From: Promethearchaeia archaeon
Lineage (GTDB): Archaea; Asgardarchaeota; Lokiarchaeia; Sigyniarchaeales; SOKP01
DNA: 8,868 bases
Direction: 5' to 3'
Assembly: GCA_029856445.1 (NCBI GenBank)
Contig: JAHQWY010000147.1
Coordinates: forward strand, 1-8,868
This document shows, in pieces, positions 1 to 6,225 of the stretch. The translations under genes and the position numbers were made by a program. The notes beneath the pieces are model-generated. The model had not been told where the DNA came from. It saw nothing but the letters and a program-made list of their open reading frames with translations, and did no database searches. Position 1 is the stretch's first letter. Each line of letters begins with the position of its first letter.

Positions 1-2505
1 CTAGCCCATTTTCATAGTAAGAAGTAGAATCTTCTGTAACCCCAGCACCTTCTGCAAGATGCCAAACACCTTTATAATACCCATCCCACACACCTGTAGG
101 ATTTTCACGAGCACTCATAGTAGAATTCCCATAATACATTCGAATATAGGTATCTAGGGAAGTTGAAAGCTCAGGAATTCGCACCCAAGCAACTAACTGA
201 GCATGGGTTCCATTATGGTTTTGATTAAATATTTCTATCTCGTGATCTAACCAAATAGATCCTAAGGCGAAAGCTATATCATCACCATCTGCTTGTACAT
301 CACTATGTAAATCCTGATCATAAATCGAAATTAGCAAAGGAAAATTAGAATGATACCCAGACCCAAAAACAAGTGAACTATCAATTGTAATAACTTTGTG
401 ATTATTAAAATAACTCGCATCTGAGGGGGCATTCTCATCAACTTTAATACTATTCCCAATTGAATAAAATGAGTTTGGATCATGTTGATTATTATATTCT
501 GTAGCAACCCATCCTTGATTTTTAGCAGTATTTGACACACGGAACTCATCAAGATATCCTTTAAAGCAACCTGAATACTCTCCAAGATAGAATGAACTTG
601 AATCTGTAACAAGAGGATATCCTCCTATATTTATTGAATATGGATTTGTACCATTAATATAGCTTCGCAGATAAGTTCCATCATAGCTATAGGTAATATA
701 GTTCCATCGTTGACGAGAAATTTGTCTTTCCATATAGGTTGTGCCATAACCCGAAAATCTTATATCTGGTTGAAAAGAACCCAAACCAGGACCATGATAA
801 GTACGATAAATACGCACAAGACTAATAGAAGATGCTTTATAGAATACACGGGGCTCTCCAGCATTAGACCACTCTTGATCAGTCGCGTAATTAGGGTAAA
901 TCCAAAATGAAAATGTGAATATATTATCTCCATTAAAAATTTGAGATCCTTGATTGATAATTATTCTACTATCACTAACACCTGAGAAAGATCTTGCCCC
1001 ATCTATTAGACCTGTCGCGAAAAATTGAGTACCAAATGGAGTTCCGTCATAATTATTTGAAGTTGAATCTTTAATATAGTCACCCGTTCCACTTGGTTCA
1101 TTAAAGTGCCATACTGATTTATAGTCTAACCATACTCCTTTGGGATTTTGGCGTGAAGTCATTGTAGAATTTCCGTAATACATATAAATAACTGTATCAG
1201 CTGAAGGTGATAAAAGTGGTATACGAACCCATGCAATCAACTGAGCATGTGTGCTATTATAAGTTTGATTAAATAATTCTATTTGATGATATAACCATGA
1301 GGTTCCATTATTAAAAGCGATATCATCTCCATCTGGTTGAACATTATCATGTAAATCTGAATCAAAAATAGATATAAGAATTGGAAAGTTAATAAGATTG
1401 CTTGTTCCAGACACTTTTGTGTGGTCGATTGTTATTTCCTTAAAATATTGGAAATCAAAGATTGAGGGAACATAAACACTCTCTGCATTACCTAGAGAAT
1501 AAAAACTATCTGGGTCATTTTGATTGTAATATTCTGTTTTAATCCAATTAGATGATCTAGCTACATTAGAAATGCGAATTTCATCAATTCTGCCATGAAA
1601 GGGATAACTCCAAGTTTCCCCAATTACATTATCACCATGTCCAATCCATACGGGATCGATAGTTGGATCAATTCCACCAGTTCTAATTTCCTCAGTACTG
1701 TCTTTTATCCCATCCATATAAACACTCATTGAGGAACCATCATACCTAGCTACAATATGGTGCCAAGAACCTAAATTTATATTTCCGGAGGACGAAAGAG
1801 TATAGGTGTTGCCAGTAAGCTGAAATATAATATTACCTCCAGGTGAGACAAGAAAACGATAACCACCATTATATCCGTCCTTGCTTAGGATCCCCATAGC
1901 ATAAGAAGATGTCCCATAATAAACCCAAGCTTCAAGTGTGATTGCATCTCCAGTTATTCCTAAACTTGTAGTATGTCCAGCATTTATATAATCATCTATT
2001 CCGTCAAAATCTTGACCATAACTGATATTTCCTGAAATCCTCGATGGAACATAACTAGGAAAACCCCCTCCACCTCTACCATTATTATCATTAGAGGTAC
2101 TATCTTTGAATTCACCAAAAACTCCAGTTCCAACTTCATTTAGATGCCAAACTGCAGCATAACCATCATTCCACACTATGGAAGGATTTTCTTGAGAGTC
2201 TTTATAAGGATTTCCAAAATACATTCGAATAATAGTGTCTTCAGAGGGTGAAAGCACAGGAATACGGACCCAAGCTACTAATTGGGCATGAGTTGCATTA
2301 TAGGTTTGATTAAATAGTTCAATCTCATGATCTAACCATTGAAAATCATTTGAAAAAGCAATGTCATTACCACTAGATTGCGTATGATCATGGAGATCTG
2401 AATCATAAATTGAGATTAATAGGGGAAAGTCAATAAGATCTTCAAAACCTGAGACTTTCGTATTGTCAATTGTTATTATTTTATAATATTTAAAATCATC
2501 TGCAC
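1..2505 (-). repeat. Tandem DUF2341+LamG coding repeats, period about 1041-1044 bases
   Basis: Three copies of the same domain pair lie head to tail in the surface-protein gene. Equivalent codons confirm the period. The T-I-D of the first DUF2341 strand falls at residues 79, 426 and 774 (spacing 347 and 348), and the conserved Asn sequon at 136, 483 and 831 (347 and 348). Unit 1 covers roughly 1464-2505, unit 2 roughly 420-1463, and unit 3 runs from about 419 off the left edge. The best-conserved block is the DUF2341 stretch resembling NQTYNATHAQLVAWVRIP; the LamG halves have diverged more. This looks like old intragenic duplication, with more copies likely outside the window. Confidence 0.85.
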
Positions 2506-2704
2506 CGATAGGATGATTTGAAGATAGGATTGGGTTGGTTTTATTCCGATCATTATTGATATCCTCCTCCCTAACGTTATTTTCATATTCGAATAAATTA
2601 AATATATGTGAGTTAAAAATTAATGAAACCATTAGAATAAGTAATAAAAATCCTAAGAGTTTGATTCTCTTTTTTGAGTTTCTGTGAAATTTTCTAATAA
2701 CCAT
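1..2704 (-). CDS. Giant secreted/surface protein with tandem DUF2341-LamG units (C-terminus beyond left edge)
   Basis: The frame is open from the ATG at 2704 to the left edge without a stop (901 codons visible), so the C-terminus is missing. The N-terminus has basic residues 4-15 and a hydrophobic stretch at about 16-31 (LLGFLLLILMVSLIF), a signal peptide or anchor; a polar Asn-rich linker runs to about 65. Then come repeating pairs: DUF2341 (about 70-184), a LamG/concanavalin-A-like domain (about 186-400), DUF2341 (about 415-530), LamG (about 532-750) and a third DUF2341 (about 764-880), after which a third LamG begins. Each LamG opens with a WHxxE-type motif (W186, W532, W881) and the two complete ones end in FYS(L/I)GN. 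Such proteins are exported and usually bind carbohydrate or act as adhesins; no catalytic domain is visible, so the precise role is unknown. A weak AGGT lies 9 bases before the ATG. It diverges from the gene at 3006. Confidence 0.88.
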   Translation of the reverse strand, partial: MVIRKFHRNSKKRIKLLGFLLLILMVSLIFNSHIFNLFEYENNVREEDINNDRNKTNPILSSNHPIGADDFKYYKIITIDNTKVSGFEDLIDFPLLISIYDSDLHDHTQSSGNDIAFSNDFQWLDHEIELFNQTYNATHAQLVAWVRIPVLSPSEDTIIRMYFGNPYKDSQENPSIVWNDGYAAVWHLNEVGTGVFGEFKDSTSNDNNGRGGGGFPSYVPSRISGNISYGQDFDGIDDYINAGHTTSLGITGDAITLEAWVYYGTSSYAMGILSKDGYNGGYRFLVSPGGNIIFQLTGNTYTLSSSGNINLGSWHHIVARYDGSSMSVYMDGIKDSTEEIRTGGIDPTIDPVWIGHGDNVIGETWSYPFHGRIDEIRISNVARSSNWIKTEYYNQNDPDSFYSLGNAESVYVPSIFDFQYFKEITIDHTKVSGTSNLINFPILISIFDSDLHDNVQPDGDDIAFNNGTSWLYHQIELFNQTYNSTHAQLIAWVRIPLLSPSADTVIYMYYGNSTMTSRQNPKGVWLDYKSVWHFNEPSGTGDYIKDSTSNNYDGTPFGTQFFATGLIDGARSFSGVSDSRIIINQGSQIFNGDNIFTFSFWIYPNYATDQEWSNAGEPRVFYKASSISLVRIYRTYHGPGLGSFQPDIRFSGYGTTYMERQISRQRWNYITYSYDGTYLRSYINGTNPYSINIGGYPLVTDSSSFYLGEYSGCFKGYLDEFRVSNTAKNQGWVATEYNNQHDPNSFYSIGNSIKVDENAPSDASYFNNHKVITIDSSLVFGSGYHSNFPLLISIYDQDLHSDVQADGDDIAFALGSIWLDHEIEIFNQNHNGTHAQLVAWVRIPELSTSLDTYIRMYYGNSTMSARENPTGVWDGYYKGVWHLAEGAGVTEDSTSYYENGL

Positions 2705-3005
2705 GATCTTATACCTATTATTTCTTGATTTAAATAATATCTCTAAAATTAAATATGACAATTCAACTATTTAATATTGGAGTAATCTCTATATGATCAA
2801 AATATGATGAAATTAGGATTTTTTTTTTTAATTTGGAGAGTTCTTGTATTTATTTTGCAAATTAATTCCTAAATTTTAGTTGGAAATGAGATTCTATTTC
2901 TTTTAGTTACCATACCAAATATCTACTTAATCACTTAACTTAAAATTTAAATCTTACCTTATTAAATATTATAAATTTAGTCAATGAAATTTCTCTATTA
3001 GTTTT
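2705..3005. other. Divergent intergenic region
   Basis: This very AT-rich gap of 301 bases separates two divergent genes and must hold both promoters. On the minus side an ATTTAAAT element at about 2730-2737 lies about 30 bases before the ATG at 2704. On the plus side a TTATAAATT element lies at 2969-2977. An 11-base T run sits at 2819-2829. I found no RNA gene and no convincing small gene; a 22-codon hydrophobic reading frame at 2804-2872 is discussed among the rejected items. Confidence 0.6.
2969..2977 (+). promoter_or_regulatory. Candidate TATA box for the DUF362-like/ligase pair
   Basis: The sequence TTATAAATT is centred about 33 bases before the ATG at 3006. No Shine-Dalgarno site precedes that ATG. 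The spacing fits an archaeal TATA box driving a leaderless or very short-leader transcript. In DNA this AT-rich such matches also arise by chance. Confidence 0.4.
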
Positions 3006-3317
3006 ATGATAGATCAGACTAGTATAAGAAAGAATGAAGTTGTTATAATAAAAGGTGATACAATTAAAAAGAGTGTTTTAAAGGGAATTGAAATAGTCGA
3101 AGGAATATTTAAATTCATTGAAGATGCAGATCAAGTTTTTATTAACTTTAATTTGAATTTACCCTTTGGGTTTTCTACAAACACTAGTTTTGAAGTATTT
3201 AAATTATTAATTGAATCATTTAATAAGATAGGAGCAAGCAAAGTATATTTAGGTAGTTTTCCATCTAAGGGAAGCTCAACATTCACGCTTATTAAACTTA
3301 AAAGGTTATTTCAATAA
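3006..3317 (+). CDS. Short protein resembling the N-terminal part of DUF362 (possibly truncated)
   Basis: This is a 103-residue soluble protein with no signal peptide or membrane segment. Residues 11-91 follow the start of DUF362 proteins: a VVIIKGD strand, a helix, then VFINFNLNLPFGF in place of the usual VLIKPNLxxP, a helix of the PEVVRALIELLKEAGA type (here FEVFKLLIESFNKIGA), and a strand ending in a GSFPSKG turn where the family has GDSPG. Typical DUF362 proteins are about 300 or more residues, so roughly the last two thirds are absent, and the Lys of KPN is replaced. DUF362 has no settled biochemical role; some members carry ferredoxin domains, which this one lacks. The next gene starts 24 bases later in the same frame, with TAA at 3315 and TGA at 3321 between them. 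It may be a decayed gene or a standalone small domain. The family call is moderate; function is unknown. Confidence 0.55.
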   Translation: MIDQTSIRKNEVVIIKGDTIKKSVLKGIEIVEGIFKFIEDADQVFINFNLNLPFGFSTNTSFEVFKLLIESFNKIGASKVYLGSFPSKGSSTFTLIKLKRLFQ

Positions 3318-3341
3318 TATTGATGCGGATTTTTAATTCTA

Positions 3342-4646
3342 ATGATGAAAAAACGAATTTTTATTTTTGAATTTGTTTCAGGTGGGGGTTTTAACAAAGT
3401 TAATATACCAATTTCACTTTTTTGCGAAGGTTTTGGAATGTTGCGATCAATTACTCAAGACTTTAAATTAATAGGATTTGAAATCTACACTTTATTGGAT
3501 TATCGAATTCATCATCTATCAAGAATTCTAACAGTTGATAATTTTATAAAAATAAAGAGAAAAGACAATTATCTAGAACAATTTAAAATTCTTGTAAAAG
3601 AATGCGAATATGCTTTCATTATTGCTCCAGAGACTAATAATATTCTCTTTAAATTAACCAAGATTGTTCAAAATTATAACAAAATAGTTCTTAGTACTAA
3701 TTTAGAAGGGATTAAAATTGGCACTTCTAAGATAAACACATATAAATTCTTTTTGAAGAATAAAATTCTAACACCTAAAACTTTTCTAATACCTTTAAAG
3801 AAGAATAATTTAGATATCGAATTTATAATTCAGAAATTCTATAAATTAGAACAACCAATTATAATTAAACCTGAAGATGGTGTTGGTGCTGAATCAATTT
3901 ATTATTTTGAGACAAAAAAACAAATTGAAAATTTTTTTAAACATTTCAAATACAAAATTGAAGCAGGAAGAAATTATGTTCTTCAAGAATTTATTGATGG
4001 TAGAGATTTGAGTATCTCATTAATAAATACAACTAATTCCTTGAATTTAGAAACTGAAAGACCTTATATTTTAAGTATAAATTCTCAATATATTAACATT
4101 AAGAGTTCTAATTACAAATCTGAATATCTTGGTGGAATCACGCCTACAGAAAATCATCAAAAGGAATCTCTAGAATTGATCAAAATTTTGGATAAGATTG
4201 ATTTCTCACAGTTTTCTGGATATTTTGGAATTGACTTAATAAAGAGCACGAATTCGAGATTTTACTTCATTGAAATTAATCCTAGATTAACAACTTCTTA
4301 TATAGGTTTAAGAAATGCAATTGATCGAAATCCTGCCGAACTGATTCTAGATTCAAAATTGGCTATCACAAGGACAAAGAGTGTAAAGTTACAGTATTAC
4401 TCTCTATTTATTAGGATTGAATTAGTATATTTAAAGTCAAAACTAAAAAACAAACGTAAAGTAGAGTTAATACATAAGTTGATAAATCTCATACCTGAAT
4501 TAGTAACTCCTCCTATTTCATTGAGTAAATCTAATCAATTTACATGCTTTATCGCGACGAAAACGGAAGATTTAGACTCGTCGAAAGAAAGGTTGCAGGA
4601 AATATACAAAATCTTAGAAGAATTCAATTTTAACATTGTTAGATGA
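3342..4646 (+). CDS. ATP-grasp ligase, MfnD-like (tyramine-glutamate ligase family, COG1821)
   Basis: This 434-residue cytoplasmic enzyme appears to belong to the ATP-grasp family that includes MfnD, which joins L-glutamate to tyramine in methanofuran synthesis. The N-terminal domain (about 4-115) opens with FEFVSGGGF (9-17) and CEGFGMLR (28-35), typical of this family. The ATP-grasp core has IIIKPEDGVGAES (173-185, nucleotide-binding Lys176), the LQEFIDGRDLS strand (214-224) and a FIEINPR motif (309-315) whose Glu311 and Asn313 should bind Mg2+. Blocks resembling APExxNILxxLTKI and TPKTF also match MfnD as I remember it. Methanogen MfnD is about 290-300 residues; this protein has about 100 extra C-terminal residues, Lys-rich and without a recognised domain. 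The start could be either of two adjacent ATGs (3342 or 3345); neither has a clear Shine-Dalgarno site. The ATP-grasp call is firm; the substrate is inferred, and another amino-acid ligase activity is possible. Confidence 0.8.
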   Translation: MMKKRIFIFEFVSGGGFNKVNIPISLFCEGFGMLRSITQDFKLIGFEIYTLLDYRIHHLSRILTVDNFIKIKRKDNYLEQFKILVKECEYAFIIAPETNNILFKLTKIVQNYNKIVLSTNLEGIKIGTSKINTYKFFLKNKILTPKTFLIPLKKNNLDIEFIIQKFYKLEQPIIIKPEDGVGAESIYYFETKKQIENFFKHFKYKIEAGRNYVLQEFIDGRDLSISLINTTNSLNLETERPYILSINSQYINIKSSNYKSEYLGGITPTENHQKESLELIKILDKIDFSQFSGYFGIDLIKSTNSRFYFIEINPRLTTSYIGLRNAIDRNPAELILDSKLAITRTKSVKLQYYSLFIRIELVYLKSKLKNKRKVELIHKLINLIPELVTPPISLSKSNQFTCFIATKTEDLDSSKERLQEIYKILEEFNFNIVR

Positions 4647-5448
4647 ATGAAAGCAATATTATTGTAAATCCACTGTAATTTAATAATAAAGCTATTATTA
4701 AACAGTTTTCAATTTTTATTCCCTTTTTTACACTCAAACTATATGAGAGCAGCCATAAAGACCATACCTGAAAAATAATCAGTAGAATTCTATCAATGAA
4801 ATTGAATATATTTATGGTAATAAGCTCCGTATATTCAAAAATATAGTGCAATACGAGATATATAATCATAGGAAATAGAATTAACGCAAATGATACAAGA
4901 AAATTTAAACCATTCTCGTTTTTATTGTAGAATATACGAGATATAGATTCCATTAATAAAAAAAAGGCAATGAAGTTTAAAACAAAACTGAGATTAATTA
5001 GGATTTGAAAAATTAGATTTAAGTTATTTTGATTTATATCAATAAAAAAGAGTAAAAAAGAGCTAAAACCATTTAAATAATTAAAAATCGTTCCAAGGAT
5101 GATTATTAAAATAGATATTAAAATAGTGTACATTCTGTCTTTCTTATTAAACGATATAAATCTCTTAGATGTTAACACCATCAATTTTCTTAGAATTGGT
5201 GATTTGAATTCTCTTTGCGGAAATTTAATTGTTTCAAGATTCTCTATTAGAGAATTATAAGCGTAAACACCTAATTCTTTTAGATAATATTTTTTATCAT
5301 CTTTTTGCTCAATAAGTTCAGATAGGGTTTCTAAATGGTGGTATATTGTACCAGTACTAACACCTAACTCTTTTTTAAGATAGGTAAAGGAGGTATATTT
5401 GTTATCTCCTATGATTTTAATTATTTTCCTACGTATTTCATGACCCAA
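4639..5448 (-). CDS. Membrane-anchored winged-helix (ArsR-like) transcription regulator; true start probably upstream
   Basis: Residues 1-60 form a winged helix-turn-helix: the GHEIRRKIIKIIGD helix, then a second helix and a recognition helix VSTGTIYHHLETLSE (30-44), then a wing (DDKKYYL). After a linker there are about five hydrophobic helices (about 107-136, 145-166, 181-204, 216-239, 250-269), so the DNA-binding domain should sit on the cytoplasmic face of the membrane. The only standard start codon in this frame is the TTG at 5448, which has no Shine-Dalgarno site and cuts into the usual ALGHExRRxIL helix. The frame stays open for 26 more codons, up to the previous gene's stop at 5527, and reads SEQNNENSTKKKDLDPES before the winged helix, which looks like genuine protein. 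The strong GGAGGT at 5530-5535 also points upstream. It follows the four-helix membrane gene directly and is probably coupled to it. Ligand and targets are unknown. Confidence 0.8.
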   Translation of the reverse strand: MGHEIRRKIIKIIGDNKYTSFTYLKKELGVSTGTIYHHLETLSELIEQKDDKKYYLKELGVYAYNSLIENLETIKFPQREFKSPILRKLMVLTSKRFISFNKKDRMYTILISILIIILGTIFNYLNGFSSFLLFFIDINQNNLNLIFQILINLSFVLNFIAFFLLMESISRIFYNKNENGLNFLVSFALILFPMIIYLVLHYIFEYTELITINIFNFIDRILLIIFQVWSLWLLSYSLSVKKGIKIENCLIIALLLNYSGFTIILLSFI

Positions 5449-5526
5449 AGCATAATAGAAACTCGATTCGGGGTCTAAATCTTTTTTCTTTGTTGAATTC
5501 TCATTGTTTTGTTCGCTGATTGCACT

Positions 5527-5946
5527 TTAACCTCCAGAATCGTCTTCTACAGTAGATAATACATTAATAATATTAATAATTATCAAAAGGAAGCCAAATA
5601 CACCTAAGTAAAGTCCAAGACCAGCATTGTTGATAAATTCTATTTCTTGAGAAATATAATCAATAAAAAAAAGTAATTGAAATCCTAATCCGACAAAAGA
5701 TAAAATAATCGATTTAATTCTAAATTCCAAGCGATATATAACTAATACATTTGCTATTAGGCAGATTATTCCACTAATTAATGGAAAGAGATATAAAAAT
5801 GAATTTTCAATTTGTAAATCCGTATATAAAACATATAATTCAATTAAATTATAGTCTGAAAACCAAGTAAAAAATTCAGATAATATTAGGAGAATTGGTC
5901 CACTCAATCCAAGTATCAAAACAAAATAAATATTTTTAAGCTCCAT
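5527..5946 (-). CDS. Small four-helix integral membrane protein of unknown function
   Basis: I do not recognise the family. The 139 residues hold four predicted membrane helices (about 7-26, 50-72, 79-98 and 107-130), with an acidic-glycine tail (EDDSGG) and little soluble sequence. A charged RLEFR stretch between helices 2 and 3 should face the cytoplasm by the positive-inside rule. It is the first gene of a two-gene minus-strand unit. Its stop codon is 78 bases before the TTG of the winged-helix gene, and its last codons carry that gene's ribosome binding site, so the two are likely co-translated. By context it may be a sensor or partner subunit for the membrane-anchored regulator; this is inference. 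The ATG at 5946 has no Shine-Dalgarno site, but a TTTTTAAAT element about 33 bases upstream suggests a leaderless message. Confidence 0.75.
   Translation of the reverse strand: MELKNIYFVLILGLSGPILLILSEFFTWFSDYNLIELYVLYTDLQIENSFLYLFPLISGIICLIANVLVIYRLEFRIKSIILSFVGLGFQLLFFIDYISQEIEFINNAGLGLYLGVFGFLLIIINIINVLSTVEDDSGG
5530..5535 (-). promoter_or_regulatory. Strong ribosome binding site (GGAGGT) at the end of the small membrane gene
   Basis: GGAGGT on the minus strand encodes the last two Gly residues of the 139-residue protein and lies immediately before its TAA. A GTG at 5525-5523 follows 4 bases after it, but in a frame that ends at a TAG (5477-5475). The winged-helix frame itself has no ATG, GTG or TTG nearby; an ATC codon at 5520-5518 is at a usable distance. 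The site shows that translation of the regulator starts here rather than at the TTG at 5448. Confidence 0.65.
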
Positions 5947-5974
5947 TGCTTATCATTTTGAACTTATTAATATT

Positions 5975-5984
5975 ATTTAAAAAG
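5975..5984 (-). promoter_or_regulatory. Candidate TATA box for the membrane protein/regulator pair
   Basis: On the minus strand CTTTTTAAAT lies about 33 bases before the ATG at 5946. At the usual archaeal spacing of about 25-27 bases, transcription would begin within a few bases of that ATG, which fits the lack of a Shine-Dalgarno site. Confidence 0.35.
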
Positions 5985-6044
5985 TCATAATTGAAATACT
6001 ATAAAAATTCAAAAAGAATAATAATAAAATAATTTCTGAAAATA

Positions 6045-6161
6045 TTAATCTTTCTTGAAGCTCTCATAATCAATTAAAACTTTTTTTGCATCAACAATAC
6101 TGCTTACAACATTAATATTTATTATTATTTGTGTCCTAGATGAAAATATATAAATATTTAA
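6045..6161 (-). pseudogene. Possible gene relic: open minus-strand frame with a protein-like C-terminus but no start codon
   Basis: Between two in-frame stops the minus strand reads 38 codons and ends at a TAA (6047-6045). The last 21 residues (VVSSIVDAKKVLIDYESFKKD) have a balanced, protein-like composition unlike the surrounding AT-only spacer. No ATG, GTG or TTG that could give a complete protein is present. It could be the remnant tail of a lost gene or chance. It lies inside the 279-base divergent gap (5947-6225), which otherwise holds only candidate promoters. Confidence 0.2.
6144..6157 (+). promoter_or_regulatory. Candidate TATA region upstream of the acyltransferase-like gene
   Basis: AAATATATAAATAT is a close match to the archaeal TATA consensus. 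It lies about 75 bases before the ATG at 6226, which would leave a leader of about 45-50 bases. The identical 14-mer occurs before the GTPase gene at 7587-7600. Confidence 0.4.
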
Positions 6162-6225
6162 TTATGAGATTAAATTTAGTTTTTTAATTTCAAAGTAGAT
6201 AATTATTAAACTAAGCAGAATTAAA

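Noticed and set aside
331..612. A 93-codon minus-strand open frame and, at 710-910, a 66-codon plus-strand frame
   Set aside because: Both lie inside the 901-codon DUF2341-LamG gene, whose own frame gives clear domain repeats; these are shadow frames.
2819..2829. T11 run as a transcription terminator
   Set aside because: It lies between two divergent genes, so no plus-strand transcript is expected to reach it; a nucleosome- or promoter-related role cannot be judged from sequence.
2804..2872. A 22-codon plus-strand frame encoding a hydrophobic peptide (MMKLGFFFLIWRVLVFILQI...)
   Set aside because: It has no ribosome site, and its hydrophobicity comes partly from the 11-base T run (TTT codons), so chance is the simplest explanation; conservation in relatives would change this.
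5446..5448. TTG as the true start of the winged-helix regulator
   Set aside because: There is no Shine-Dalgarno site, it truncates the first helix, and protein-like sequence continues upstream to a strong GGAGGT; it is kept only as the conservative boundary of the annotated gene.
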